A DNA stretch of 64,000 nucleotides from the NCBI RefSeq assembly GCF_964204645.1, contig NC_134027.1, positions 8,358,485 to 8,422,484 on the forward strand, in the 5' to 3' direction. Of this stretch, positions 12,081 through 25,200 are shown piece after piece. Under the pieces are notes generated by a model. That model was given only the letters and a program-made list of their open reading frames with translations. It was not told the DNA's origin and did no database searches. The position numbers were made by a program, and so were the translations under genes. This DNA is from Tubulanus polymorphus. Lineage: Eukaryota > Nemertea > Palaeonemertea > Tubulaniformes > Tubulanidae. Position 1 is the first letter of the stretch. Every line of letters starts with the position of its first letter.

Positions 12081-12827
12081 TTACAGTTTTGACTTTTCTA
12101 TTAGATTCAAGAGGACATAATTTAAATGTTCTGCAACAGGATTTGGTAGAACTTCAGGGTACATGTCTATAGAAAATTTCGGTTCGTTTTCATACACAAT
12201 CATGGCTACAAAGATCAACAACTTCGATGTCATGCCCTTTGTAACATAGATCCCTAATGATCTTAAGTTATCATGGAAGATATGTACATACGTTTCCCTT
12301 TGATCGATTAACCTATTGAAAATAAAGTAACTATGTCCATCAGACTCCAAAAAACGCGATAAAGGTATAAATGCGGCCGATTCCACTTCTTCATCGTTGC
12401 AAATTGGAATAAAGCTTTCGGGAATGAAACCTATGAACGTTCGCACCAAGTAATCGTACATCAAGAAGGGAACGAATTCACAAATTACGTCAACGCTATC
12501 AGGAGAGAGTCCGATTTCTTCGCGAGCTTCTCTCAGAGCGGTATCTAAAAAGCATTTGTCGCTGGTGTCGTCAAATCTTCCTCCGGGGAAGCAAATCTCA
12601 CCAGGCCGGGAAATGTTTTTCGAACGTTTCGTTAACAATACGCTTAAAATGCCATCTTTCAACGTCAGAGGAATGAGCACGGCAGCTGGTTTTCTGTGTG
12701 TATTCGGCGAGTATTGATCCCAATTGGTGCCGAGAAAACTTCGGGCAAAATTCTTCAGTTGCTGTACTGCAAGACTGCGAGTTGGTTTCATCATGTTTGA
12801 CAATTCGTTTTGACAGGTGCGTACCAC
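12081..12827 (-). CDS. NUDT7: Peroxisomal coenzyme A diphosphatase, Nudix family
   Basis: NUDT7 cleaves coenzyme A and acyl-CoAs to phosphopantetheine and 3',5'-ADP in peroxisomes. The protein is 248 residues in a single exon; human NUDT7 is 238. Residues 64-83 read LLTKRSKNISRPGEICFPGG, the CoA-Nudix signature (UPF0035 type). The Nudix box follows, with GGRFDDTSD and REAREEIGL; E100, E103 and E104 are the likely metal ligands. The last three residues are SKL, a canonical PTS1 peroxisomal import signal, which places the enzyme in peroxisomes. Alternative starts exist at Met12 and Met13. The gene is divergent from NFAT5 (430 bases apart) and convergent with HEATR3. NUDT8 is a related alternative, but the SKL end favours NUDT7. 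Confidence 0.94.
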   Translation of the reverse strand: MVRTCQNELSNMMKPTRSLAVQQLKNFARSFLGTNWDQYSPNTHRKPAAVLIPLTLKDGILSVLLTKRSKNISRPGEICFPGGRFDDTSDKCFLDTALREAREEIGLSPDSVDVICEFVPFLMYDYLVRTFIGFIPESFIPICNDEEVESAAFIPLSRFLESDGHSYFIFNRLIDQRETYVHIFHDNLRSLGIYVTKGMTSKLLIFVAMIVYENEPKFSIDMYPEVLPNPVAEHLNYVLLNLIEKSKL

Positions 12828-13256
12828 GTGCTTGTATTTACATCAACGCGATCGCGCATGCGTAGCTATGAGAATCGAAGCCTGATCTTTTTTGCCGACT
12901 GAATAAATGCCGTAAATTATCACTAATCATCGGTTATGATCCACGAATATCAATACGTAACAATAGTCTTAGTTGATAACAACGTTTTATTATCCTCATT
13001 TGAGTTATACGTAGAGGTGTGTCAATCATGACCCTCGAGATAAAAAAGGTCGGTTTCCTATTGGTTGACAATGACGTCAATCTTTAATTTACGCCTCGTT
13101 TTGAGATGTGGTTCAGGAGAGCTCCAGAATTTCAGCAGAAAAGCGAAAATCGCGCGCACTGCGTGAATGTTTACGAGTTTTCAAGCGTTATTTCACCTGA
13201 ATAGGATATGAAACAGTCTACGAAAATGGTCTCTATCCGTGAATAAAAACAATACC
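12828..13256. promoter_or_regulatory. Shared NUDT7/NFAT5 promoter with CRE and CCAAT box
   Basis: A 430-base gap between divergent start codons. It contains a perfect palindromic CRE, TGACGTCA, at 13072-13079 and an inverted CCAAT box (ATTGG) at 13060-13064, 7 bases away. This spacing is common in bidirectional promoters. Function is inferred from position and motifs only. Confidence 0.55.
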
Positions 13257-16200
13257 ATGCCATCTGACTATTGCAATAAAGTATCGAACGTAATCGTTGG
13301 TGTTAAATCGTCAGAATATGGTCTTCTTACACGATCTAAAGGTAAGAAAAACAACAAAATGGCGTCGACCGTAAGTGATTAACCCTTTCACTTCTTACTA
13401 CTACCACCATTGAAAGACTATTAATTTTCAACATCTGTTTTCAGTAACCATGGATTCTACAAATAAATACATTCTGGATCATGTGGATTCTGAAGTCGAT
13501 TTCAGCAGGGGCCATAATAGCCTTTTTGATGACGAAACTTTTACGTTTACCCCTCTTGAAAAAGGTTTATTGACGTTGCCTTCCTTTTTATTAAACGTTT
13601 ATTAAAAATATTTCAATCAATTCCATTGGACTACAGGCTATAGTAGTTAAATGTCCAATCTTAAATCACAATCCCGTTACTGGCTAATATTGCATGTATC
13701 ATAATTATTTTGAATTTTGTGAAACATTGAAATCGTGAAAAGATAATTAAATTTCTATCTTGCAGCAGATCCATTATCTTCGATGGCATCGCCGTTGCTT
13801 TGTGGGAGTGAAAATCTGTCGGGGCCGGCTTCGCAAGTGTACAACAGCATTAGCCAGTTGTCCATGGAATCTATCGAGCATAATAACCGAGACAGCGTAT
13901 TGACTTGTATCACCGACGAAGAACTGATGCCCCCGCCCGATTCATCGACGCTGATCGGACGTCACGTTCACGACGAGATGACGTCGTTATCGAGTTATAG
14001 TCCGCTGTCGAGTCCGGAGGTTCTGTCTCCTCGGTCGCGGGTCGCGTCGCCCGAGCCGTTCATGTCCGATTCGAATACACAAATGTCGTTGATTCAAGAG
14101 GCCGCCGATTTGAATCTTGATTCGAACAGTATACACGCGTTGGACTCGTCGATGGACAGTAGTTGGTTGTATCCGACGACGGCGAACTCGGACACGGCCG
14201 TCGACGAGGAGATACCGCGGAAATCGCAACGTTGTAGCGACAACGAAGGACCGCATTCCCCGGAGAACAGTAACAACGCGAGCGCCGCCAATATGGACGG
14301 ATTCGATCTGTCCGGCGCGATTTCGTCGTCACAGTTTATATTCACGAAATTCGGTTGCGGTGTGCCGGGTGTGTTCGAGACGACAAACAACACTTCAGAA
14401 GTCAGCTGTGACGGGTAAATGAAAATTTCCAGTTCGGGTGATGGGTAATCTTAGAGTTCTAACAAAACGGCCTGTTTGAAATCTGAAATTTTTCGTAAGG
14501 CATTGATGATAAGTGAGCTTGGCACACCGGTACATTTGATGTATAGGACCCTATGTTTTATGCGCATCTGCTGGACCAGATGGTTATCAGTAGAGTAAGC
14601 CTGTAGGCCTACTGCCTGTCTATTGGCACCACTGTCCATTGACCTGAAAAACCTGGAAAGCTCAGGGAATCATGAAATTCTAAATCAGAGAATTTCACTA
14701 GATTTTGCACAAAATCTGGAAAACTCAGGAAATCAGATATATGTTATTGACCGTGCATTTCTTAATACGTGATTCATAAAAGATGAATAAACATTTTAAT
14801 CCAAAGAATTGCACGGGATTCATTCAGGTTCACTCTTTCGTGTAATAACATGGAGAATTTGTATAGTGGCCACCCTCATATAGCGCTTTACTGTCTGTTG
14901 ATGCCTTGTTCAGGAATTCAATTTGGTATCATAGATGAAGAAATTAGTAATCAGAACAATGCTTATTTCAGGGCCACAATTGAAGACGCGCCGCAGGTGA
15001 GCGATATGGAATCGAGTTTTGATGAACCCCTTTCAGCGGTTCGTCCGAGCAAACGACACGGAATCGAACTGAAAGTTTTGAGGAATCCCGAAGTTCAGCA
15101 CCGCGCGAGATATTTAACGGAAGGAAGTCGAGGTGCCGTCAAAGATCACGCTGGCACCGGCCATCCAGTCGTCAAGGTGAGTTTATTTTTGAAAGCGTCC
15201 GAATATGACAAGTCTATTGCTGATAATTTGCGAATGAAAAACTAATCACTCATATGAATTTCTATTTCAGTTAATCGGTTATAATCAGAAAGCTACGTTG
15301 CAGGTGTTTGTTGGCACTGATTCGGGCAATGTGAAGCCGCACGGTTTCTATCAGGCTTGCAAAGTTTGCAGTAAAAACTCGACGCAATGCATTGAACGAA
15401 CAATCGATGGAACAACGGTTATCGAGGTCGATTTCGAACCCGATAAGAGCATGGAAATCTGGTGAGTACATCAACAGGGTGGTGGCCACTTACCTCGTCA
15501 AGCTAAAAATCAGGGGAATTTGTTGATACTGCCGGAGTGCGCGTAAAATCAGTTTCCGTCTTAAGTAAGGGAAAGTGCTAGAGAAATAGAGTTGGCCAAC
15601 CCAATGGATGATAAGACTCATTAATATATTCAGTGGACTTTAGCCTGTTGGAAAGGGATGGTAGAACTTGGTATTTCATGCATTTTCACATAGAGCTTTT
15701 TGGTATCAACAGTGTTTTTCTATAGAATCTATTTAGATGCGTAATTGTTTATTCAAAAATGCATATTATGTCAGGACGTCAGGTTTTTTGTAAAGACAGA
15801 CCTGAACCATATGATTATTTGATGAATATTCTGTCAAATTACAGTCTCCTGACACTAATTCTATCGATCAGACAATAGGCATATATAGCATTCAAAAACA
15901 TTTCTTTTGAATACATCCAATTTCACCTTGCATATTTCTGTAGCATAGACGAATTGAAAAGATTTTCATGGAAGAAACAATCAGCCGGTTTTGATTTATC
16001 TCCAGTTCATAAAACATATGCTCTTTAATAATGGATTTGGTCCATTGTCAGTTGTGTAACATTTTGCTGTGGGAACATTTGGTGTGGGAACTTTTCTTGT
16101 TTAATTAAAGCGCGCATAGAAAGATTGGCTCTTCGCCAATTTATGCATACCATTGATTATACAGATTCTTATATTTCTTTTCATGTTGTTATTTCCTTGT

Positions 16201-19200
16201 GATCTCCGAGAATGAAAGGGAAATAAACAAAGTTATGATTCGATCTGAACATAATTTATTTGTTCGCTGCGGTTAGACATTTTCAAACATAATAACGAAC
16301 AAAGGCAGTGTTTCCAAGTGCACCGACTAACAAAGTAAATTCAGGTTTAAATTGAATGAATATTGCGTATGCGAAAAATAGGTGAAGTTGTCGCGCCTGG
16401 GGTAATCATTCCGACTAGCGCAATGATCTAGATCATAGACTATGAACCTAATTTCATACTTCTCATTTAGAGGTCAGACATCGTAAATGTATCAAGCTAT
16501 GATAGGCAAAAGTGCGATAAATCACAAATGTAGATCTGTACTGTACTTTAGCCATTGATCATTCCGCGATGAATGACGATGGTCTGATTTCTTAGATCCC
16601 TTGATTAGGGACTACATTACATGATTTTGAGTATGAATTCGATTCTCGCGTGTGACAAAGTACGAAATATCGAATGGTCATGCACAAATGGTCTACCTGG
16701 GACAGTCACCTGATTATGACTGCGATAGAGTGAACAGATAAGAATAAATTTGATTACATGGTTCTTGGTCAGACGTCATAGGATCAATACCGGGAAATAG
16801 AAGCGCAAAGGTTCACAAATCATGCACGTTCGTGCCATGTCAATGACCCGATAACGACTGACTGATAGATTAATAGATGACCTCGCTTTCATGGTTCTTG
16901 ATCAGACGTCATACAATCACCAGAACCAAGTTAGTGGGCACACAAAAATCGCAGTATGTCACTCTTATCTGTTTCCTATCACAGTTGCCTGACAATACCT
17001 GACTGATAAAATTGATTAATCGGTTCTTAGTCATAGAAAAAATGCACCAAGTATTTAATGGGCAAAGTTACGAGCTTATCTCCTTATCGCAGTCGCCTGA
17101 CTGATAGAATTAATAAATGGTCAGACGTAGAATAATCAGTACCAAGTATTGAATGAGCAAAGGTAGTGTGGTACATTCAAAAATGTTTTTCGGTACATTG
17201 CGTAAGCCACGTCTATTTGTTCGCACTCGTATGGTTGGTTGAAAAGTGTCAAATGAATTGAAAGATATATAAGATTTCTGGGTCCAAATCGATTTAAGAT
17301 TTAAAACTGAATCAATAAAGAAATGAAATCATAGAGTTAAACTTTTTTGTGACCGTGGCGAGTTTGAGATGTGTTTAAATATAAAAATGTCTCCGCAATA
17401 TCGGGATATGATGTAGTATAGTTTCCATGGTGATAGAGCTGAATAAAACTCGATGCTGGGCGTTATTTGTTTATTTCTCACCTTCTGCTGGTGTCATCGG
17501 GGATTATACGGGAATGCCCTTAGGGATTGTAAATATTAATGGATTTCCCTGAAACTTCATGTTCAGCGCTGGGACAGTCGAGATGCCCACCTTTTCAAAT
17601 AAATCTCTGAAGATGGGTGGAAGTAATCCTCCCGAAACGTCAGAACAAAAATGCTCATTGTTTGTTGAATTAGTATTGTGGGTGAAACAACTCTGTTGTC
17701 CACCTCTTGAAAATGGAGGTTATCGGCCATACATGCAAATGCCACGTTCTAGTTCTATGTTATTTATAATATGCGGTTCCAGCTTGGATTGTGTTGGAAT
17801 ACTGAAGTTACGAAACGCCGATGTCGAACAACGAATTGGAATCGCCAAATCAAAAAAGAAGAGCACAAAAGCTCGGTTAATCTACAGAGTAAAAGTGAAA
17901 TCGGAATCCGGTACTGATCTTATCCTTCAAACAGCATCTTCACCAATATTGTGTAGTAAGTATATCCTGACTGTCCAGGGTTAAAACCTTAATTAGATTA
18001 CTCTCCGGTAAGAGGCTATTCATTTAGATTGATGTAAGCCGAGGCCAGACAAGCATTATTGACCCGGATCAAATGTAAACACGCTCTCTAAATTGACACT
18101 GGCCAAATTTGACTCGGGTCTAATCCGTGCAAATTTTACCCGGGCCAAATCGTCTCCGTGTGATCACGCCTATGCTCAGCTTAAAAGTTGCATAGAGCTA
18201 TGGGGTTAACATCAGCAATCAGGTGTACAAATTGATGAATGTATTTTCATGAATTGTCCCTTACAATGAAACCTCCAGAATAACTGACGAATGTAAAAAA
18301 ATGAGGTGTCTTGGGACTGGTTTCTGGGTATAGAGTTTGTAAGACAGCCTTGCTCACAATATCCAGTCTTAATAATCATCGATTTCATAATCCCTTGCAA
18401 CGTCTCCTGCGATGTTATCTGATCCTCTCGATGACAGTGAAACAAAAAGACGGTTCACATCTGTACGATGTTAGTTCTAATCGTGAAAATCAGATTATTT
18501 TCCTGTATTCTTACAGCTCAACCAGTTGGTCAGCCGGAAATTTGTAAGCAATCGTTGGACTCGGCGTCGGTGGAAGGTGGTGACGAAATGTTTATTATTG
18601 GCAAGAATTTCATGAAGGGCACTAAAGTGATATTCCAGGAGTTGCGAAATGAGAAGGTATTCTGGGAGAAAGAGGCTGAAATATTACCCGAATATTTCCA
18701 TTCGGTGAGTTGAAAGGCTGTTCATAAATGAATATCCGGTTTTTTATGGCTTGGACGCTAGAAATAGGAATTTTCGAGACCAATTTTCAACTTGGCTAAC
18801 CGTATTCAGCTGTTGATAAGAGTTGAGATCAATTTCAAGAAAGTTTAATTTTATGGCTTTCACAACCTTGAATATCTTTTTGAGAAAAGTTATGAAAACA
18901 AGAAACAATTTTATTCATTAGACAGGGTGGCCAGTGACCAGGAAAATTCCGAGAATCAGAAAAATGTAAATTAAAAGGGATCATTCATTTTTTGAAAAAG
19001 TCCGATTTCATGCGTACATAATAAATGAATGATCCCAGAAAAAACTCAGGGAATTTGGATAGTGCCATTGACAGCGTATTTCTCTATTTCTGGGGGATAT
19101 AATGAACATATTAAACCTAGAACTCGTATTTCGTGTTATATCACACATGGAAAAAAAAACTTGGGGGATTTGTACATGGGTGGAAAGTGGCCACCCAGTT

Positions 19201-22200
19201 AGATGCGGGAGGTTCCCGTCTTCTTATCCCCCTTATTGATATATCGCATTTTGCTTAGAAATTACTTAAGAATCTCGTTTTCTTTTTCCAGTCGCACCTG
19301 ATAGCGATCGTTCCCAAATACGTCGATGAAACGATACTGAATCCGGTGTCTGCGAACGTGTTCGTTCAATGCGGCGAACGAATCGGCGAATCTCGGCCTT
19401 TCGAGTACCGACCTGGTAAGTCATCGAATCATCGTCGCGTGCGGTTAACGAAACGAAAATCGACCAACTCAGTGCCTCATTTGTACTATGAGATAGATAT
19501 TATATTATTATTGATAATAGATATTCGTGTTGGCATTTACCCTTTTCATATAGTGCTATATTTCTTCTACGACTACTATTACACCATCGCTCGTGTTATG
19601 AGATCTCATATTCGGCCCCTAGTCAAATGTTCACTCTTTCGAAAAAAATGTGAACGTCTTGAACCAATTTATCGGCGCTGTTTTCGTATGAGCCTGATTT
19701 TGAAATGAACATATAGATCGATGCATTTCGGATTGGAAGTCCTATATTTTGAATGTACCACGTACTTCACTGATGTGCTTGTTATCACGACTTGTAGAAC
19801 CTTCGCATCGTTCATCATTTATCGTCTATTCTTTTAGGATGAGATTCAAATTGAGCTACGTATAAAGTCATCCCTGTGCTTTTGAAATGCAATAGCCACA
19901 TTTCGCTGTGCAAAGAGAGAATTTTAACGTGCAGAGACTTGTAAATGTTTTGAGTGTTTTTCTTCCAAATTCGTCAAATTTCAAGTTGGTGTTTCGTCCT
20001 CAACTTCCGGTCTCCGCTTCGTTTTTCAGGTGTTAGTAGATATTGCTCATACGCGCTTACTAACTCATAATGTTCCCTGACCCCGTTCTTTCAAAATGTT
20101 GTCTTGAAGATAATTAACTTTGATCGATGTACAGGTTATCATTAAGTGTTCATACATATAGATATATGATGGAAGTTGACTGCGAAATGCCACCTTGAAA
20201 TACGTGTTTCGACCGAGTCAACAAGAGAGATACGTGAAGAATATCATCTGTAATATCATTAGTGAAAGAAAAAAACAACATAAAATCTCATAGTTCTAAT
20301 GAGGACACGTTGCCAACTTCCAAATCAAACCAAAAAGAAATTAAAACGATATCATAATATGCTAGCTGAGCGTAACAAGCTAACCCATTACTGTGTATGA
20401 GACTTCTCCAGTTTATTAGTGGTCAATGAATCGAAAAAAGTTGAAGAAATTTTTCGTGAAGATTAATTGCATGTAAATGCACAGTGGAGGGTTGTTTTAT
20501 CGAATAATTACTAGTGTAGATTGTCGCATGTAGTTATATTGCCTTCATAGATTCCTATGCATAATAATTCTCAGTAGAGAGTGCTGTGTGAAATCTACGG
20601 GCATGCCATTGATTTAACTTGTCCATTCGGTTTGGATTATTGAACGTCGCGTCGGAAGAAAAGTTGGCAGGGTTGGTTTTAAAACGCAGAACATGTATAC
20701 CTAACTGATCTAAACTCAAAACTTCGTCGCGTTAGTTATCGTGTATCCAATTACGTGTGATGAACGCCAAAAATATCCGTAGAAAGATCGTTTTCGAAAT
20801 AGAAAAAAAAGTAGCGGCACTGGCTCCGTTCGAGAATCGATATACCCGATAGCGTCGATGGTTTGAGTTTAGATGACTACGGATCGGATTCGTATGCAGT
20901 TAGCCAAGTAGAGCGTACTCTCGCTCTCTCTATCTCGTCTCGAGTATGTTGGCTATTGCATACATGGATCGTCCGTAGTGTGGCTGCTGAGGCGATGCTT
21001 ATGCGGGCATTACTGTTGACTTTGGGGGGAGGGGTCGTCGGAATCTTTTTTTCGAATCACGTCCACGGCGTACGTCATTTCATGTACGTACGTGTGTATA
21101 CGATACGTGATTTTAACATTTAGCGCTTTCTCAGTGGCCACGAAAAACCATGCATAATTTCGAGAAGATGAATGAAGCGTATTCGATGCTGGAATTCTCT
21201 ATGATTTTGATTATTTCTTGCCAGTGCATTTAAGAGTTAGCCGTTTGGATTTAAATACAGCATTCAGTTTACGCCAAAACGTTTCCTTCGTCTTCATGTT
21301 TAATCGCTACTTTTGATTTTCAGCTTTGTGTTCTAATTTTGTGGTTCTTTCTCTGGGAAAAGCTCTGCTGTCTGGTCCGGTAAGATATAATGTTCGTTAA
21401 GGGAAACAGACTTTCATTGTGTAAGAACATATATTTGATATTCAACCTTATATGCGTGGGGGGGGGGGGGGCGGTCGCTAGGTTTATTTGCTCTTTTAGA
21501 ATTAAGAACCTGATGGTGTACGTCGTCGTTTGTACGACTTGCTTGGTTTCGTTTAAAGGAAAAATAAAAATGACCGAATGAACTTTAGGGTTTCAATTAA
21601 CTAGACAGCATTGAGCTCTAACATACAAAACGATAGCGCATCCTTCGATACTATCGAAAACTGCATTATTTTGCGAAACATTCCATTTCGAGTTACGAAT
21701 GATGATTATTCGACTCGTCTAATCCAACTAAAATGAGATACACCTTCGATGAAACGTTTGATTTGTATTCGATTTATCGTACTTACGTCTTGAATCATAA
21801 CGACATCGGCGAAAATTATTTTGATAGATTCTACCGAGATCGAACCATATCTATGAAATATGTATATATAACGTTTCAGTCTTTTGTGATTTTATATATA
21901 TATGTAACCTGTGTATGTGTATGAACTTGTACGGAATACATGCGTCAAACATGTATTTGTCTGGAGAGGTCCGGATAGGATCTGTAACCCTGTTCTCTCT
22001 TCAGCATTCGCCAGAAGATATGGATGATGCGGCGGATGGTAGAAGACTACTACGTAGCCCTTTGCTTGTGGATTGACAAGTCGCTCGAGCCGTCGTCACG
22101 CCTTAAACCCAGTACAGGTCTCGTGGGTTTTGATACGCAATCTTTGCTCTCCTTTGCACAACTATGTCTGGGCTTGATTTCGTTGATTGATTTATATAAA

Positions 22201-25200
22201 CAACGCGCGCCTTCGTCAGTGATGTTTTTGATTCTTTCGATACTCTCTCGGTCCTTTGACTTTCTTTTTACGTCGTCACGCGGTCCGAGTTATATTCAAT
22301 TTCGATGGCGATACGTCAACTGTCATTGGTATCGGCGTCTTCGTATCAGAAAAGACCAAAAAGAATTTTTGAAATTTCTTCGATAAAGAACGTCATAGGG
22401 TCAACTTAAAAGATCTCTTAATGTCTTTGAATTCGTTATTTTCTTCGTCATTTCAAAAATCATCAATGCCAGCATATTCTCATTCCTATTGTCATTCATT
22501 CATTCATCAAAGCCTTAGACTTAGTTGTGCATGTGATTATGTTTACAATATTACTATTCCCGTTAGTTAAAAAAGAGAAAGTAAAAATACTAGCAGCTAA
22601 CGATTAATTTGTCGTCTCAAGTCGGGGTGGTTAGTCTATATCTTTACGCTACTCGTTGAGAGGTAGGACGTTGCTAAAAATAAGAACAGTTTAACGTAAA
22701 TGTTAAATTGCTGCATAACATTGATTATAATTACCAACAAGCTGTTTTTAATCTGATAATGTGCATAATGATTTGTGACTTGATTCGTCTGACACTGGTT
22801 TTTGTCGCGTTGATTTCATGCTCTAACCGTTCTCTTCCAGTATAACAAAAACGCAAAGCCTTTATCCACGTGGCGGATCTTCTTTAACTAATCAGATTTG
22901 AATTTTACAGGATTTAGGTTTGTACCAACAAGACAGGCCACACATCCCTCTGTTTGATCGGAAGTTTATGAGCGTGCCTAGTTGGTGGTATATGAACTAC
23001 ATAATAGAAATCATAATTTTTTTTTCTTTGTATAATTTTCATATTGAGCAATGGATTTTCAACGAGATTATTGAATAACTGGCTTTAATTGCTGCGAAAT
23101 TATCAGACGTTGTTTGAAAGCAAGCGTGGCAGAGAAAGATATCGTCTCAAAGTGACTGCGATCTTTCAAACTTAGATACCAAAAAGATACCACGAACTAT
23201 GCACTAGTGCAGGTCTCGACTCTTTGTGTGGCATTTGGAAACGCTTTCAAACCCAACTTGCCATCATCGAATGCATGACTACATTTTAAGCAGTACATAT
23301 CTTCTGCCCTATGATATATTTCTCTATGTGTTTAGTTGAGTGGGAATGAATTTTCAGGATTGCCTTTGTCTCGCCCTATCATCATTATTATTATTATTAT
23401 TATTATCATCATTAGTATATAACTTGCTTCTGTTATTTTCTAGGTGGATTTCAGCATAAAATGATTTTTGCGTTCATCATTCATTCATACATTTTGTTAC
23501 ATAAGTCATTAAAATGCTGGCCAGGCAATAGCCGTGAAAGCGTTTCCGATGTCCATTTTTAGTACATGCTCAAACCAAGTATTTCATCACCATTCCTCTA
23601 TGCATGCCTTTAGAACTCACAGGGCTATCCAATTTTATAGCAAATTTTTTCCGATTCTAGCGCATTTTTTTTTTCATTAGGAAGAAATTTGAACGAAGGT
23701 CATTGAAACCAATATTAAGAATTAGATTAACAAGGGGCCTCGAATAAAATACCCTGTTCCTTGGGATAGGATTTTTCGTTTTGATATATATATTTTAGCT
23801 TTATAATGTAGGCATCATATTCTGGTCCAATTATATCGGTTTAGGGGTAATTTTTGTACGATTTGCTGGTACATTTTATAGTCGTGACCTGTAACGTTTT
23901 GCCCTGTTTTTCCCCATCCCACCACCATCGCTGCATAACTGCATTCCGATAGTACTATACATCGTACTAACTGCTGTTCGTATTTTTAACTGCAGTGACC
24001 AATGATCCTGCAGTGCAACAGCAAAAATCACTGGCCGAAAGTCGAAAATCGTCAGCTCCGCACAGTCCCGCAGCAAATCCTGCCACGACTGCACCGCTCG
24101 AAGTGAAAGTGAAGCTGGAAGAAGTTCGCAAGTTCGAAGAGAGGAACGAGCTGAATATGAAAGCGACTACCGTACCAAAAGTGCACTTAGTGGAAGTGGA
24201 CGTTCCCATGGATACGCAGCCGACGCAGAACAGTGACCAAGTGGACTGCGATCTAGATTCTTCGGTTTATCTGAATACCAGCATCCCAGCGGCGGAACCG
24301 TTGGTCCAGTTCAACAATCCTACGAAGGTGACTGAGATGGACACATCGCATTCGCCATCGGTCAACCATGTGAAACCGTTACAATTCAGCATATCACCAG
24401 GTAACTAAATATGATATTTTCCATATCCTCCTCTGATATCTCAAGAATAATTTTCCCAAATTACCCAGCACCTGCTGGAGGAATTTTCATTTAATTAGGG
24501 TTTTCTGTTATTTCACAGAAAACCCTATTGATATCCGCGTGATTATTATTATTATTATTTTCTTCCACACTATTTTTACCAAAAGAACATAGGCTTTGTT
24601 ACCTTACCGCTGTTTCATATACAATCCATATGATATCGTTCAGCTCACTGAGATCTACAAATACCCCGGGTGTTTTTTCACGAATCATCGTTACAAAAGC
24701 ACTGTCGGGCCGTAAACATCGAAAATTTAGCCCTATTCAATGGGGCGACATGTTTTTCGAGTCGTCATCCCGAAATCAACCCGCTGGCTGATTGTCACTT
24801 CGATTATCAATTCAAGTATAAATGAACTAATTAATTGCCACAGACTTCACATTCAGCCGCGGTCTTCAAACAGTGATTTTAACAATAGCCCATTTTCCTC
24901 ATCAAATCATATTACTAATACACTGGAAATTTACTAAAGATTTTAAAAGCACTGTCGAGCCGTAAACACTGACGAATCGACGTGTGTTACTACATCGTCG
25001 TTCCGGGGATCAGCTGCGAGTTTCTCCTCATCATGAGAATCAAATCGAGTACAAATTAATTTATTGCTACCAGTGATTTGGCTGCGGGTTTCAAGGAGTT
25101 AGTTTAACAATACCTATTTTTCTTTACCGAATTAACCGTGTATTTACTAAGATAAATCTTTAGTGTACCGGGGAATCGTAGGCCTAAACTAAACACGCCG

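Larger units (their letters stand above)
19416..23995 (+). other. NFAT5 intron 8 (4.6 kb)
   Basis: The longest intron of the gene. It separates the IPT domain from the Gln-rich tail. I see no exon in it with good splice sites and matching phase (the flanking exons join as G plus TG). It holds a run of 14 G at 21458-21471 and an ATT microsatellite at 23381-23406. Confidence 0.65.

Noticed and set aside
13987-14422. Four extra open frames over NFAT5 exon 3
   Set aside because: The exon is GC-rich and Ser-rich, which keeps other frames open. Only the frame continuous with the Rel domain is real.
19346-19708. 120-codon open frame continuing past NFAT5 exon 8
   Set aside because: It is exon 8 read through the donor at 19416 into the intron. 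The part after the donor does not match any Rel protein.
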